Shown: one piece after another, positions 8,573-16,913 of the stretch
Numbering within the stretch: the stretch's first letter is position 1
Layout: each line of letters begins with the position of its first letter
Assembly (NCBI GenBank): GCA_020634235.1
Contig: JACKCB010000001.1
Coordinates: 1,674,001-1,738,000 of the forward strand
Length of the DNA: 64,000 nucleotides
Direction of reading: 5' to 3'
Source: Ardenticatenaceae bacterium
GTDB lineage: Bacteria; Chloroflexota; Anaerolineae; Promineifilales; Promineifilaceae
Notes under the pieces: generated by a model
Told to the model about the DNA's origin: nothing
What the model saw: only the letters and a program-made list of their open reading frames with translations
Databases searched by the model: none
Program-made: the position numbers and the translations under genes

Positions 8573-11044
8573 CTAGGGGACGGCAAAGATGAAGACGCCA
8601 TCGTAACTGTAGCGGAGGGCGAGGGCAGGGTTGCGGGCGAGGGCGGCGGGATCGAAGAAGCCGCCCCGCTGGCCCACAAAGATGTAGCTGACGCCCTGGG
8701 AACGCAGCCACTCCGCCCCGGCCGGGCTGCGCCAATCCATCACCTCGGCCGTCTCGTTAAACTGGGCCACCTGGCGGGCCAGTTCGCGGCTGTAGATGTA
8801 GTCGGCCGGCGGGGTGGTGGTTGCCCGGCCGGTGAGCGGCAGCAGCCACGCCCCGCCATCGCTGCCGGCCCAGGAACTACCCAGCCAGCGCCAACTGTTC
8901 ACGGCGACGGTTGCATCGGCCGGGACATTCGCCGCCACCCAATCCAGCCCGGCCAGGTCGGCCGGCCGGGCCAGCACCGTCGTCGGGTTGAGAATGGTGA
9001 TCTGCTGCCGCCCGCCAAACAGCAGCAGCGCCCCCAGCAGCGCCCCGGCCGGGGCATAGGCCAGCATTTGCAGCAGCCAATGCTGCCCGCCCAACCAGCG
9101 CCACACCCGGCCGGCGACCGCGGCCAGCCCCAGCCCCAGGGGCACAAAAAGCATAATGTAGGCACTGTTCAGGTTGATCAGCCACACCGCCGGGAGGCCC
9201 GGCACCCGGCCGGAGAGCAGCCCCAACACCAGCGCCATCCACACCGCCAGGGTCAACGGCAGCATCGCCCAGGCCCGCCGCCGCCACAGCCCCACGACTG
9301 TCAGTACCAGCCCAGCCGCGGCCAGCCACAGAAAGTAACGCTCCCAGCCGGTGCGCACGTAATCCAGCGGAAAATCGTTATACCCCTCCCCCGCGCCGCC
9401 CAGCAGCCCCGTGCTGCGCGTGTAGCGGCTGAACTCAACCAGTCGCGGGGCCACCAGCAGCAGGGCCAGCCCGGCCGCGGCCAGCAGCCGCCGCCCATGT
9501 CGCCCCAGGCTCAGCAGCCACACCAGCCCGGCAAAGGGGACATACACCAGGAAGACGCGCACGTGAATGAGCAGCAGCCCGGCGGCCAACAGCCCCACCA
9601 CCCACCAGCAGCGCTGCCAACTCCGCCCCCCGCGCACCACCAGCCAGGTAAGGGCCAGCAGCAGCGGCAGCAGCACCAGCCCGGTGAGCTGGGTCAGCCG
9701 CCCCCAGGTAACGAAGTAGCCGGGGAAAAAGAAGGGCAGGGCCACCAAAAAGGCGGCCAGCAGCCCCACGCCGCGCCGCCGGGTGAGCAGCCGCCCGGCC
9801 GCGTACATGCTCAGCGGCACCAGGGCGTTGAGCAGTTGCCCCAGCATGAGCAGCAGGTTGGGCAGGGCGGCCACCCCGGCCGGGGACAGCATCAGGGTTA
9901 GCCCGGCCGGGATAGTGTGGAAGCCAAAGTGATACGGGAACTGGTCCACCGGCAGCAGCGGCTCGTAGCCAGACAGCGTCTGGCCATGCTGGACCATCAG
10001 CGTGGTGATGAGGGCGTGGCGGCTGGCGTCTACCCAGGGGGCAAAGGCCAGTTGGCGCACCGCCAGCAGCCGCACCGCCAGCCCCAGCAGCAGCAGCCCC
10101 ACCAACCACCAATCCACCCGCCGCCACCAGCCGGCCAGCGCCGGCCGGCGGCCAGCCCGCATCTGCCACCAGGTGACGCGCCCCCAACGGCCGGCCAGCA
10201 GCAGCCAGCCGCCGCCCAGCAGCAGCCACAACAGCCAGCCATACCAGCGGCCGCCCAGCAGCGTCAGCCAGTACCAGAGCAGGGGCCAGACGGCCAGCCC
10301 CAGGGCCAGGGCCACAGCCCACCACACGCCCCGGCCGGGCAGGGCGGGCAGCTGCTGCGCCCCAAAAGTCAGCAGCAGCGCCCCCGGCAGGCTGATCAGG
10401 GCCAGGGCCAGCAGGAAGAGGGCCAGGTTGTGGCCCAGCATCCGGGCCAGGCTGGCCAGGGCAGTGGGCCAGTTAAGCTGGTAGCGGGTGGCGAAGTATA
10501 GTTCTTGGGGCGCGCCGGGTTGGTTGGCTTCCCGGCCGGGTAGGCGCAGCTCTCCCCCAGCGTACACGTCCAGGTCGTAGCCCCAGGCAGTGACGTTGTT
10601 GGCCGCGTCGCCGCCTAGCACCAGGGTGTAGGTCCGGCCAGCAGCCTGGCGCTGCGGCGGGAAGCGCAGCACCAGCGGCTGGTTGTGCTGCAAGGTGGCG
10701 GTGTCGTAGGTTTGGTGGGTTACTTCCCGGCCGGTGTCGTCTAGCAGGGTGAGGGTGAAGGTCCCGGCCGGGCGGCCGGCCACCGCATGGCGCACCAGCA
10801 GCAGTTCAACCTCGGACAGCCCGTCCCAGGCCGGCCGGAAGGTCTGCTGGATGGGGGCGTCCTGGCGGGGGATGGGCAGGGCCACGCTCAGGCGGCCCTG
10901 GTTGGCGTCGTCGGCCAGGATGGGGCCGGGCCAACCGGTGGCCAACGCCCAGATGGCCAGCAGCAGCAGCCCGGCCAGGGCGGGGGCACCCCACCAGCGG
11001 CGGGCGAGGGCAGGGGCGTTGGGCGGGGTTGGGTGGTTTGCCAT
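8573..11044 (-). CDS. Large multi-spanning membrane protein, GT-C glycosyltransferase-like
   Basis: An 823-residue protein. An N-terminal membrane segment (residues 20-36) is followed by an extracytoplasmic beta-rich domain (about 45-190, with FTLTLLDDTGREV and YTLVLGGDAANNVTAW). About a dozen hydrophobic helices then start near residue 205, and a soluble C-terminal domain (from about 690) contains VNSWRWLGSSWAGSDGGAWL and SYIFVGQRGGFFDP. A loop after the second group of helices reads PWVDASRHALIT, then FPYHFGFHT. An acidic/His loop in this place is typical of GT-C enzymes that use lipid-linked sugars, but no exact family is recognised. A damaged fragment of a close relative lies at 12941-13045. 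Confidence 0.7.
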   Translation of the reverse strand: MANHPTPPNAPALARRWWGAPALAGLLLLAIWALATGWPGPILADDANQGRLSVALPIPRQDAPIQQTFRPAWDGLSEVELLLVRHAVAGRPAGTFTLTLLDDTGREVTHQTYDTATLQHNQPLVLRFPPQRQAAGRTYTLVLGGDAANNVTAWGYDLDVYAGGELRLPGREANQPGAPQELYFATRYQLNWPTALASLARMLGHNLALFLLALALISLPGALLLTFGAQQLPALPGRGVWWAVALALGLAVWPLLWYWLTLLGGRWYGWLLWLLLGGGWLLLAGRWGRVTWWQMRAGRRPALAGWWRRVDWWLVGLLLLGLAVRLLAVRQLAFAPWVDASRHALITTLMVQHGQTLSGYEPLLPVDQFPYHFGFHTIPAGLTLMLSPAGVAALPNLLLMLGQLLNALVPLSMYAAGRLLTRRRGVGLLAAFLVALPFFFPGYFVTWGRLTQLTGLVLLPLLLALTWLVVRGGRSWQRCWWVVGLLAAGLLLIHVRVFLVYVPFAGLVWLLSLGRHGRRLLAAAGLALLLVAPRLVEFSRYTRSTGLLGGAGEGYNDFPLDYVRTGWERYFLWLAAAGLVLTVVGLWRRRAWAMLPLTLAVWMALVLGLLSGRVPGLPAVWLINLNSAYIMLFVPLGLGLAAVAGRVWRWLGGQHWLLQMLAYAPAGALLGALLLFGGRQQITILNPTTVLARPADLAGLDWVAANVPADATVAVNSWRWLGSSWAGSDGGAWLLPLTGRATTTPPADYIYSRELARQVAQFNETAEVMDWRSPAGAEWLRSQGVSYIFVGQRGGFFDPAALARNPALALRYSYDGVFIFAVP

Positions 11045-11315
11045 GAAGGGGGATTGTCTATGAGTTATCCCGGCCGGGCAAGTAGGCTTTGTCCCTGCCC
11101 TGCATCATGGTCATTCGGCGGACACCAGCCCACCCGTTCTCCACCCACCGTCGCCGGCCAGCGCGGGTAAGCCGTCTCGGCCATGCCCGCCGCCGTTGGC
11201 GCCGGTTGCAACGCCCAGCCCGCTGGCGGAAAATGAAAAGACAGGGGGCAAATTGGGTGCCTGTAGGAACGATGGTCTGGCGTTTTCGGGTCTCAAAACG
11301 ACTAACATATTCCGC

Positions 11316-12656
11316 CTAAATCGTCTGGTCGTTGACGGATGTACTAACTTCTGTTTTGTGCGTTCCTGGTTTTATTTCAATCAAGACTTTGTCAACGCGA
11401 TACTGATCCATATCGATCACCTCGAACTGGAACCCCTCCCATTCAAGACGATCGCCAGTCGCCGGGATATTGCCCAGCATAGAGACAATAAAGCCTCCCA
11501 ATGTTCGATACTTCCCCTGACCTGGCAGCAGCTCGATGGCAAATGCTTCCTTGAAATCATCTATGGTAATGAGTCCATCCACTAACCAGGAGCCGTCATC
11601 TCGTTGCACAATCGGCGGATCGGCCCTTTCATTCAGGGTTGGAATATCGCCCACAATGGCTTCGAGAATGTCAATCAGGGTAACCAATCCTTCAATCCCG
11701 CCATATTCGTCAAAGACCAAAGCGATTTGGACGCCACTGTGCCTGAAGCGTTCCAGGGCCTTCAAAGCTTCCATCTTGTCCGGCATTAAGAGCGGTTCTT
11801 GCAGCACGGCCCGGATGTTAAAACCTTGCCCTTCCAGGCAGGCGAAGAGTAGGTCTTTCGACTGGACCACACCCAGAACCCGGTCAAGGTCGCCGTCACA
11901 GACGGGAAAGCGCGTATTATTGGACGTAGCGATGAGGCGCAGGACTTCTTCTTGGGGCGCATCGACATCTATCCAGGTGATTTCTGGACGTGGCGTCATG
12001 ATTGCTTCCAGCGTTCGGTCCCCCAGGCGGAAGATGCTTTCTACCATGTCACGTTCCGACTTCTCAATGATGCCCGCTTCAGCCCCCTGTTGGAGCAGCA
12101 TTCGGATTTCCTCTTCGTTGACATGTTCGTTCTCTTGGCTTTGAATGCCCATCAGCCTTAATATCACGTCAGTCGCGATACCAAACAGTTGAACGATGGG
12201 CGCGGCGATGATTGAGAGGCTGCGCATGGGGCGGGAGACCAAAGCGGCAATTCGTTCCGCATTCCCCAGGGCAATGCGCTTCGGCACCAATTCGCCGATG
12301 ACAACGGACAGGAAGGTGATTGTACCGACCACGATGACCAGACTGACACCATTGGCATACCGTCCAATCCAGGGCAGTTCACTTAATGGTGCGGCCACTC
12401 TTCCGGCGATGTTGGCGCCGCCGAAGGCGCCAGCGAAGATACCGACCAGGGTAATGCCCACCTGAACAGTGGAAAGAAACCGATTGGGACTATTGGCCAA
12501 TTCCAGTGCCACGGCAGCTCCCAGGCTGCCACGTTGGGCCATTTGTTGTAAGCGGATTGGCCGGGCCGATACCACGGCAATTTCCGACATCGCAAAAAGC
12601 CCATTGAGGAGAAGCAGCAACAGAATAACGGTGATTTCAAAGAGTGTTTCAGACAT
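11316..12656 (-). CDS. CNNM/CorC-type protein (DUF21 + CBS pair + transporter-associated domain)
   Basis: Membrane protein of the HlyC/CorC/CNNM family, many of which take part in Mg2+ or Co2+ efflux. The 446-residue product has an N-terminal DUF21 membrane domain (LLLLLLNGLFAMSEIAVVSARP, then LVIVVGTITFLSVVIGELVPKRIAL). The CBS pair follows (near GDRTLEAIMTPRPEITWID and RVLGVVQSKDLLFACLEG), then a CorC/HlyC C-terminal domain with GLITIDDFKEAF and TLGGFIVSMLG. The ATG at 12654-12656 matches the usual family start; the frame also runs 27 codons further up. Base composition is clearly less GC-rich than the neighbours, as in the HigBA pair beside it. Confidence 0.9.
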   Translation of the reverse strand: MSETLFEITVILLLLLLNGLFAMSEIAVVSARPIRLQQMAQRGSLGAAVALELANSPNRFLSTVQVGITLVGIFAGAFGGANIAGRVAAPLSELPWIGRYANGVSLVIVVGTITFLSVVIGELVPKRIALGNAERIAALVSRPMRSLSIIAAPIVQLFGIATDVILRLMGIQSQENEHVNEEEIRMLLQQGAEAGIIEKSERDMVESIFRLGDRTLEAIMTPRPEITWIDVDAPQEEVLRLIATSNNTRFPVCDGDLDRVLGVVQSKDLLFACLEGQGFNIRAVLQEPLLMPDKMEALKALERFRHSGVQIALVFDEYGGIEGLVTLIDILEAIVGDIPTLNERADPPIVQRDDGSWLVDGLITIDDFKEAFAIELLPGQGKYRTLGGFIVSMLGNIPATGDRLEWEGFQFEVIDMDQYRVDKVLIEIKPGTHKTEVSTSVNDQTI

Positions 12657-12940
12657 AAGGTTATTGGTACAAGATGAGGGGTCAGGGAACCCTGGCTTAT
12701 TCTCTTGGTGAATTACAGGTTCACGGGTGGCGCTCAATTCGTCGGTTAGCGTCGATGACGGATGAGATTAATTATAGTCGCCAGGGCGATGAAATGGCGG
12801 GGATTAAAAAGCAGCCGACGAAGGAGAGCTTAGCTAGTTGCCGGGTAAGTGTCCAGGGCAGTATCCTTTCATGGGTTTCCGTCACCAATAGTGGTGGCAG
12901 CGTGTCGTAGGCCGTAACTCGGGGCGGATGAATTGGAACT
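12657..12940. other. Non-coding stretch upstream of the CNNM gene
   Basis: No convincing gene. On the reverse strand a perfect TATAAT (12771-12776) could be the -10 box of the CNNM gene, about 110 bp before its start, but no good -35 box accompanies it. The rest of this gap up to 13218 holds the gene fragment at 12941-13045 and an imperfect inverted repeat (13063-13076 with 13098-13113). Confidence 0.35.
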
Positions 12941-13045
12941 TGCCCGGCGGCCTGGCGCTGCGGCGGGAAGTGCAGCACCAGCGGCTGGTTGTGCGGCCAG
13001 GTGGTGGTGTCGTTTAGCAGGGTGAGGGTGAAGGTCCCGGCCGGG
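12941..13045 (-). pseudogene. Broken partial copy of the large membrane-protein gene at 8573-11044
   Basis: About 105 bp match 10639-10765 of the intact gene almost base for base, including GGCGCTGCGGCGGGAAG and GCAGGGTGAGGGTGAAGGT. They correspond to the extracytoplasmic beta domain around LVLRFPPQRQAAG. Relative to the intact gene, 33 bp are missing between two GTGTCGT repeats, so TLLDDT joins directly to the TATLQHNQ part. No start, no other domain and no continuation is present on either side, so this is a gene relic. Confidence 0.8.
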
Positions 13046-13218
13046 TAAGAAATACTCCTTGGAATTTGCGCGCTGGGGCTGGCTTACCCTTGCATAACCA
13101 GCGCGGCGCAATTAGAACACACCTCACTCCAACCGCGCTGCTTCAATTACCATGTACTCCCCACATCTGGTTGATGCTTTGTCCGCTTACCTGATTGCAG
13201 ACAATAACTCTCCAAACG

Positions 13219-13515
13219 CTACGCCGAGGCAAAAACCTTAACTTCTGCTTCTAATCGGTTACCCAATGCCATTCTTGCCTTTTCGATCTCGTAATGTGTT
13301 TGAACACCTGTCCAGAACTCCACCGACATACCGAAATAACGTGCAAGCCTGAGCGCTGTATCCGCGCTAATTCCTCTTTCACCACGTACGATTTTGCTGA
13401 TTCTCATTGCAGGAACACCGATATCTTGAGCTAAACGATATTGGCTGATGCCCATCGGTTCAAGAAATTCCTTTTGCAAAATCTCGCCTGGATGAATAGG
13501 AGGATAGTCTCTCAT
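13219..13515 (-). CDS. higA: HigA-type antitoxin (XRE helix-turn-helix)
   Basis: 98-residue antitoxin expected to bind the upstream HigB toxin and repress their common promoter. It starts MRDYPPIHPGEILQKEFLEPMGISQYRLA, the standard opening of the HigA family. The helix-turn-helix is QDIGVPAMRISKIVRGERGIS and is followed by TALRLARYFGMSVEFW. It lies 9 bp after the toxin gene in the toxin-first order that marks HigBA. Composition is AT-richer than surrounding genes, in keeping with acquisition by transfer. Confidence 0.93.
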   Translation of the reverse strand: MRDYPPIHPGEILQKEFLEPMGISQYRLAQDIGVPAMRISKIVRGERGISADTALRLARYFGMSVEFWTGVQTHYEIEKARMALGNRLEAEVKVFASA

Positions 13516-13524
13516 AATGTCACC

Positions 13525-13806
13525 TCAATGATAATCGGTAATCTCAACCTCATAAACACCATCTTCGCGCCATTCAAAACAAATCCGCCACTGACTATTA
13601 ATGCGGATGCTGTGCTGACCCTTTCTATCACCTTTCAGAGCCTCTAGCCGATTAGACGGTGGAATGCGAAGATCATCCAGACTTGAAGAGTGATGGAGCA
13701 TAATCAATTTACGTTCGGCAATTCGCTGAATATCATGAGGCAATTTTCTCGAGAAGCGGCCGTTGAACACCTTTTCTGCCTCCTTATCTTTGAATGCTCT
13801 GATCAT
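13525..13806 (-). CDS. higB: HigB-type toxin (RelE/ParE fold mRNA interferase)
   Basis: 93-residue toxin of the HigB family, which cleaves mRNA on the ribosome when freed from HigA. Recognisable text is MIRAFKDKEAEKVF at the start, RKLPHDIQRIAERKL, then IPPSNRLEALKGDRKGQHSI and the terminal RICFEWREDGVYEVEITDYH. It appears intact. A strong promoter lies so close that its predicted transcription start coincides with the ATG, so the mRNA is probably leaderless; no Shine-Dalgarno sequence is present. Confidence 0.93.
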   Translation of the reverse strand: MIRAFKDKEAEKVFNGRFSRKLPHDIQRIAERKLIMLHHSSSLDDLRIPPSNRLEALKGDRKGQHSIRINSQWRICFEWREDGVYEVEITDYH

Positions 13807-13813
13807 GATGGGA

Positions 13814-13843
13814 ATTATAAATCCTTTGCGATATTATCGTCAA
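13814..13843 (-). promoter_or_regulatory. Strong promoter of higBA, predicted leaderless
   Basis: Reverse strand: TTGACG (13838-13843), 18 bp, TATAAT (13814-13819). Only 7 nt separate the -10 box from the toxin ATG at 13804-13806, so transcription should start at or next to the start codon. Confidence 0.7.
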
Positions 13844-13967
13844 GGGTTAATAGTTTGCTAAGGCAGTTTGTGGAGTTCAACGGGACCCGAATCCCCCTTC
13901 ATCAACCTTTTTTCCAAGAACCTTCTTTCTATCTTCAAAAGGTCGCTGGACATCCCGCAGTCAAAGG

Positions 13968-14157
13968 ACCAGCAATTCTCATTTTGAACGTTGAGCGTTC
14001 CGTTCGTCCGCCGGGCGGTCAGACCGCCCGGCTAAATGTACCAGGCCCTACCGGCTAAAGAACAGACCATCGGCCTTTGTAGCCATAGCCCGGCCCGTTT
14101 TGCGGTCGGGCGGTCTCTGCCTTCCCAAACGGGATGGCTAAATTGAGAATTGCTGGT
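13968..14157. mobile_element. MITE-like element or relic with 14-bp terminal inverted repeats
   Basis: ACCAGCAATTCTCA at 13968-13981 is exactly inverted at 14144-14157 (TGAGAATTGCTGGT), enclosing a 190-bp non-coding segment. Inside is a near-perfect hairpin, GCCGGGCGGTC (14010-14020) and GACCGCCCGGC (14022-14032), and a further GC-rich CGGTCGGGCGG stretch near 14103. No transposase is present. It lies between higBA and the UMF1 transporter in the 430-bp gap 13860-14290. No target-site duplication was identified. Confidence 0.45.
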
Positions 14158-14290
14158 TGCCTCGCCAGCTTATTGCCTCATCACCGCAGTCGGGTAATAT
14201 TGAGCTGCCGCTATCGTTAGCGGTGGGCGGCCGGCCTCCCCGGCCGGGACTCCCAGCCACAGCGTCGTATTTGTCATGCAGGAGGGATTC

Positions 14291-16318
14291 ATGGCAACCT
14301 ACGTACCCGTCGCCGAACTCGATGACCAGGAATACAAGCGCCGCATCCGCGCCTGGACCATGTACGACTGGGCCAACTCCGCCTTTGCCACCACCATCCT
14401 GGCCGCCGTACTGCCCGTCTACTACAGCCAGGTGGCCGGGGCCAACCTGGCCAGCGCCGCCACCGCCACCCAATATTGGAACGCCACCCTAAGCATCTCC
14501 ACCTTCATCATCGCCCTCCTCTCCCCCATCCTGGGCACCGTTTCCGACGTCATGCGCGGCAAGAAGCGCTTCCTCTCCTTCTTCGTCACCCTGGGCATCA
14601 TCGGCACCGGCCTGCTCATCCTGGTAGACACCGGCGACTGGCTCCTGGCCTCCGCCTTCTTCATCATTGGCCGCATCGGCTTCGGCTCGGCCAACATCTT
14701 CTACGACGCACTGCTGCCCCACGTGGCCCGCGAAGAAGACCAGGACCGCGTCTCCACCCAGGGTTACGCCATGGGCTATCTGGGCGGCGGGCTGCTGCTG
14801 GCCATCAACGTGGCCATGATCTTCATGCTGCCCGGCAACTGGGGCGTGCGGCTCTCCCTGTTTAGCGTGGCCATCTGGTGGGCAGTCTTCTCCATCCCCA
14901 TCTTCCGCGTGGTGCCCGAGCCACCGGCCGCCACCGAGAAGCTGGCCCCCGGCCAAAGCGTGGTGCGCGTCAGCTTCCGCCGCATTGGCCAGACGCTGGG
15001 CGAAATCCGCCAGTACCGGGAACTGTTCAAATACCTGGTCGCCTTTCTCATCTACAACGATGCCATCGGCGTCATCATCACCGTGGCCGCCATCTACGGT
15101 GCAGAGCTGGGCTTTGGCTCCACCGAGCTGATCCTGGCCATCTTGCTGGTGCAATTTGTGGGCATCCCCTACAGCCTGGTCTTTGGCAATTTGCCCAGCA
15201 AGAGCAACCGGCGGCAAACGGTGTACGTGGCCTTTGTGGTCTACAACATCATCATGCTGCCGCTGGTAGGCATTGCCAGCACGCGGCTGCTGCCCCAGGC
15301 CCTCACCGGCACCCCCTCGCCCGATTTTGTGGCGGTGGGCAGTGCGGTGGGGCAAGGCAGCTACCCGGCCGGGGACGCGGCCTTCCTCTTCAGCGGCAGT
15401 TGGACCACCACCAAAGTACCCGGCGCCGAGCGCGGCGAGACCTGCGCCCTCATCGCCTTCTGGTGCGACGAGGCAGAGCTGGCCGCCACCTATGCCAGCA
15501 CCCAGAGCGTTGGCGACCAGGTTGACCTGTCATTCAACGGCCAAAAAGTCACGCTGACGCACAGCATTGGGCCAGACCACGGCATTTGGGCGGTGGAGAT
15601 AGACGGCCAGCCCCTGCTAGACGAAGACGGCGCGCCGCTGCTGCTGGATGCCTACAGCGAGAACCTGCGCTACGACGAAACAGTCGATTTCCAGGCGGAA
15701 AGTGAGGGCGTCCACCTGCTGAGCCTGGTGAACACGCCTGACCGCAACCCGGCCGGGAGCGGCAACCGCCTCTCCATTGCCCAGATCACCGTGCTGCCCC
15801 CCCTGCGCACCAGCAGCCTGCCGGCCATTATCGGGCTGCTGCTGGCCGTGCAGCTCGTGGGCGCCATCTTCTCCCTGCTGCTGGGACCAGTCCTCTTCAC
15901 CGGGCTGGCCGAGAAGCTCAACACCAAGCGCAGCATCTTCCTGGCCCTCATCGCCTACGCCATCATCGCCGTGTGGGGCTTCTTCCTGAACTCGGTCATC
16001 GAGTTCTGGTTCCTGGCCTGGATGGTGGCCACCGTGCAAGGCGGCAGCCAGGCGCTCAGCCGCAGCCTCTACGCCGCCCTCAGCCCCACGGCCATGAGCG
16101 GCGAATTCTTCGGGCTGTTTAGCATCATGTCCCGCTTCGCCTCAGTTATCAGCCCCCTGGTCTTTGTGCTGGCCGTGGCCATTTTCGGCAGCAGCCGGCC
16201 GGGTGTCCTGGCCCTCGTCCTCTTCTTTCTGGTGGGAATGTTCTTGCTATCTCGCGTGGATGTAGACGAGGGCAAACGCGTGGCCCACGAGAAGGACGCC
16301 CAACTGCTGCGGTTGTAA
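14291..16318 (+). CDS. UMF1/Atg22-type MFS transporter with an inserted extracytoplasmic domain
   Basis: A 675-residue membrane transporter. The N-terminus YKRRIRAWTMYDWANSAFATTIL is the hallmark of the UMF1 (vacuole-effluxer Atg22-like) family, usually about 420-450 residues. Here about 160 extra residues (roughly 344-505) split the membrane domain after the eighth or so helix. The insert (GDAAFLFSGSWTTT through VDLSFNGQKVTL to SGNRLSIAQITVLPP) is polar and looks like a beta-sandwich, perhaps ligand-binding. Helices then resume with IIGLLLAVQLVGAIFSLLLG. The ATG at 14291 has a good GGAGGG site. The substrate is unknown; fungal Atg22 exports amino acids from the vacuole. Confidence 0.85.
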   Translation: MATYVPVAELDDQEYKRRIRAWTMYDWANSAFATTILAAVLPVYYSQVAGANLASAATATQYWNATLSISTFIIALLSPILGTVSDVMRGKKRFLSFFVTLGIIGTGLLILVDTGDWLLASAFFIIGRIGFGSANIFYDALLPHVAREEDQDRVSTQGYAMGYLGGGLLLAINVAMIFMLPGNWGVRLSLFSVAIWWAVFSIPIFRVVPEPPAATEKLAPGQSVVRVSFRRIGQTLGEIRQYRELFKYLVAFLIYNDAIGVIITVAAIYGAELGFGSTELILAILLVQFVGIPYSLVFGNLPSKSNRRQTVYVAFVVYNIIMLPLVGIASTRLLPQALTGTPSPDFVAVGSAVGQGSYPAGDAAFLFSGSWTTTKVPGAERGETCALIAFWCDEAELAATYASTQSVGDQVDLSFNGQKVTLTHSIGPDHGIWAVEIDGQPLLDEDGAPLLLDAYSENLRYDETVDFQAESEGVHLLSLVNTPDRNPAGSGNRLSIAQITVLPPLRTSSLPAIIGLLLAVQLVGAIFSLLLGPVLFTGLAEKLNTKRSIFLALIAYAIIAVWGFFLNSVIEFWFLAWMVATVQGGSQALSRSLYAALSPTAMSGEFFGLFSIMSRFASVISPLVFVLAVAIFGSSRPGVLALVLFFLVGMFLLSRVDVDEGKRVAHEKDAQLLRL

Positions 16319-16362
16319 GGATTCCGGCCAGGCAAGGCCAGCCGCAATAGCCGGTCTGGCCG

Positions 16363-16815
16363 TCAGGGATATTCCCGGTCCTGTCGCCGCGCCGCCTTGG
16401 CCTGGCTGCGCCGTTTCTTGGCCGCCAGGCGGCGTTCCACAGCCCCCCGGCCGGGTTTGGTCTTGTGCCGCTGCTTGGGCGTGCGCAGCCCGTTGGCCAG
16501 CAGCCGCTGCAGCCGCACCAACGCCAACTGCCGGTTCTGATGCTGACTACGCGAATCCTGCACGGCGATGGCCAGCACACCCGCCCCATCCAGGCGCGAC
16601 CCCAACGTCTGCCGCAGCCGCGCCCGCATCACCTCCGTCAGACTGGGCGAATGCACCACGTCAAACAACAACGTCACCCTTGTCGCCGACCGGTTGGCAT
16701 GTTGGCCACCCGGCCCACCACTCGTCGAGTATCGGAACTCCAACTCAGACAGCGGAATCGCCACAGCCTCGTTAATCACCAGCACCTGTTCCGTCATTTC
16801 TTCCATAGGCCACAT
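16363..16815 (-). CDS. arfB: Alternative ribosome-rescue factor ArfB (peptidyl-tRNA hydrolase)
   Basis: Codon-independent release factor that frees stalled ribosomes. The 150-residue protein has the catalytic GGQ loop in RYSTSGGPGGQHANRSATRV (GGQ at 36-38) and the required basic C-terminal tail (ERRLAAKKRRSQAKAARRQ) that occupies the empty mRNA channel. The ATG at 16813-16815 follows a GGAAGAGGG site; longer in-frame extension is unlike the family. Start codons at residues 4 and 7 are alternatives. Confidence 0.93.
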   Translation of the reverse strand: MWPMEEMTEQVLVINEAVAIPLSELEFRYSTSGGPGGQHANRSATRVTLLFDVVHSPSLTEVMRARLRQTLGSRLDGAGVLAIAVQDSRSQHQNRQLALVRLQRLLANGLRTPKQRHKTKPGRGAVERRLAAKKRRSQAKAARRQDREYP

Positions 16816-16843
16816 TGTACCCTCTTCCGGCCGGCCGCCGCTA

Positions 16844-16872
16844 TTGCGCGCATTACAAGCGTGCATTACAGT
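16844..16872 (+). promoter_or_regulatory. Possible promoter of the 16914 lipoprotein gene
   Basis: TTGCGC (16844-16849) and TACAGT (16867-16872) are 17 bp apart, ending about 40 bp before the ATG. The match is moderate. Confidence 0.3.
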
Positions 16873-16913
16873 AGGGATCGTTAGCCAACCGCTCCTATCG
16901 AGAGGAATAGAAG

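Noticed and set aside
8537..9901. 454-codon + strand frame with Pro/Gln-rich text
   Set aside because: Antisense to the large membrane protein and made of repeated Pro-Gln-His stretches derived from Leu/Ala/Trp codons on the other strand.
13876..13905. Sequence resembling the T-arm of a tRNA (GGGACCCGAATCCCCC)
   Set aside because: No acceptor, D-arm or anticodon arm could be fitted around it on either strand.
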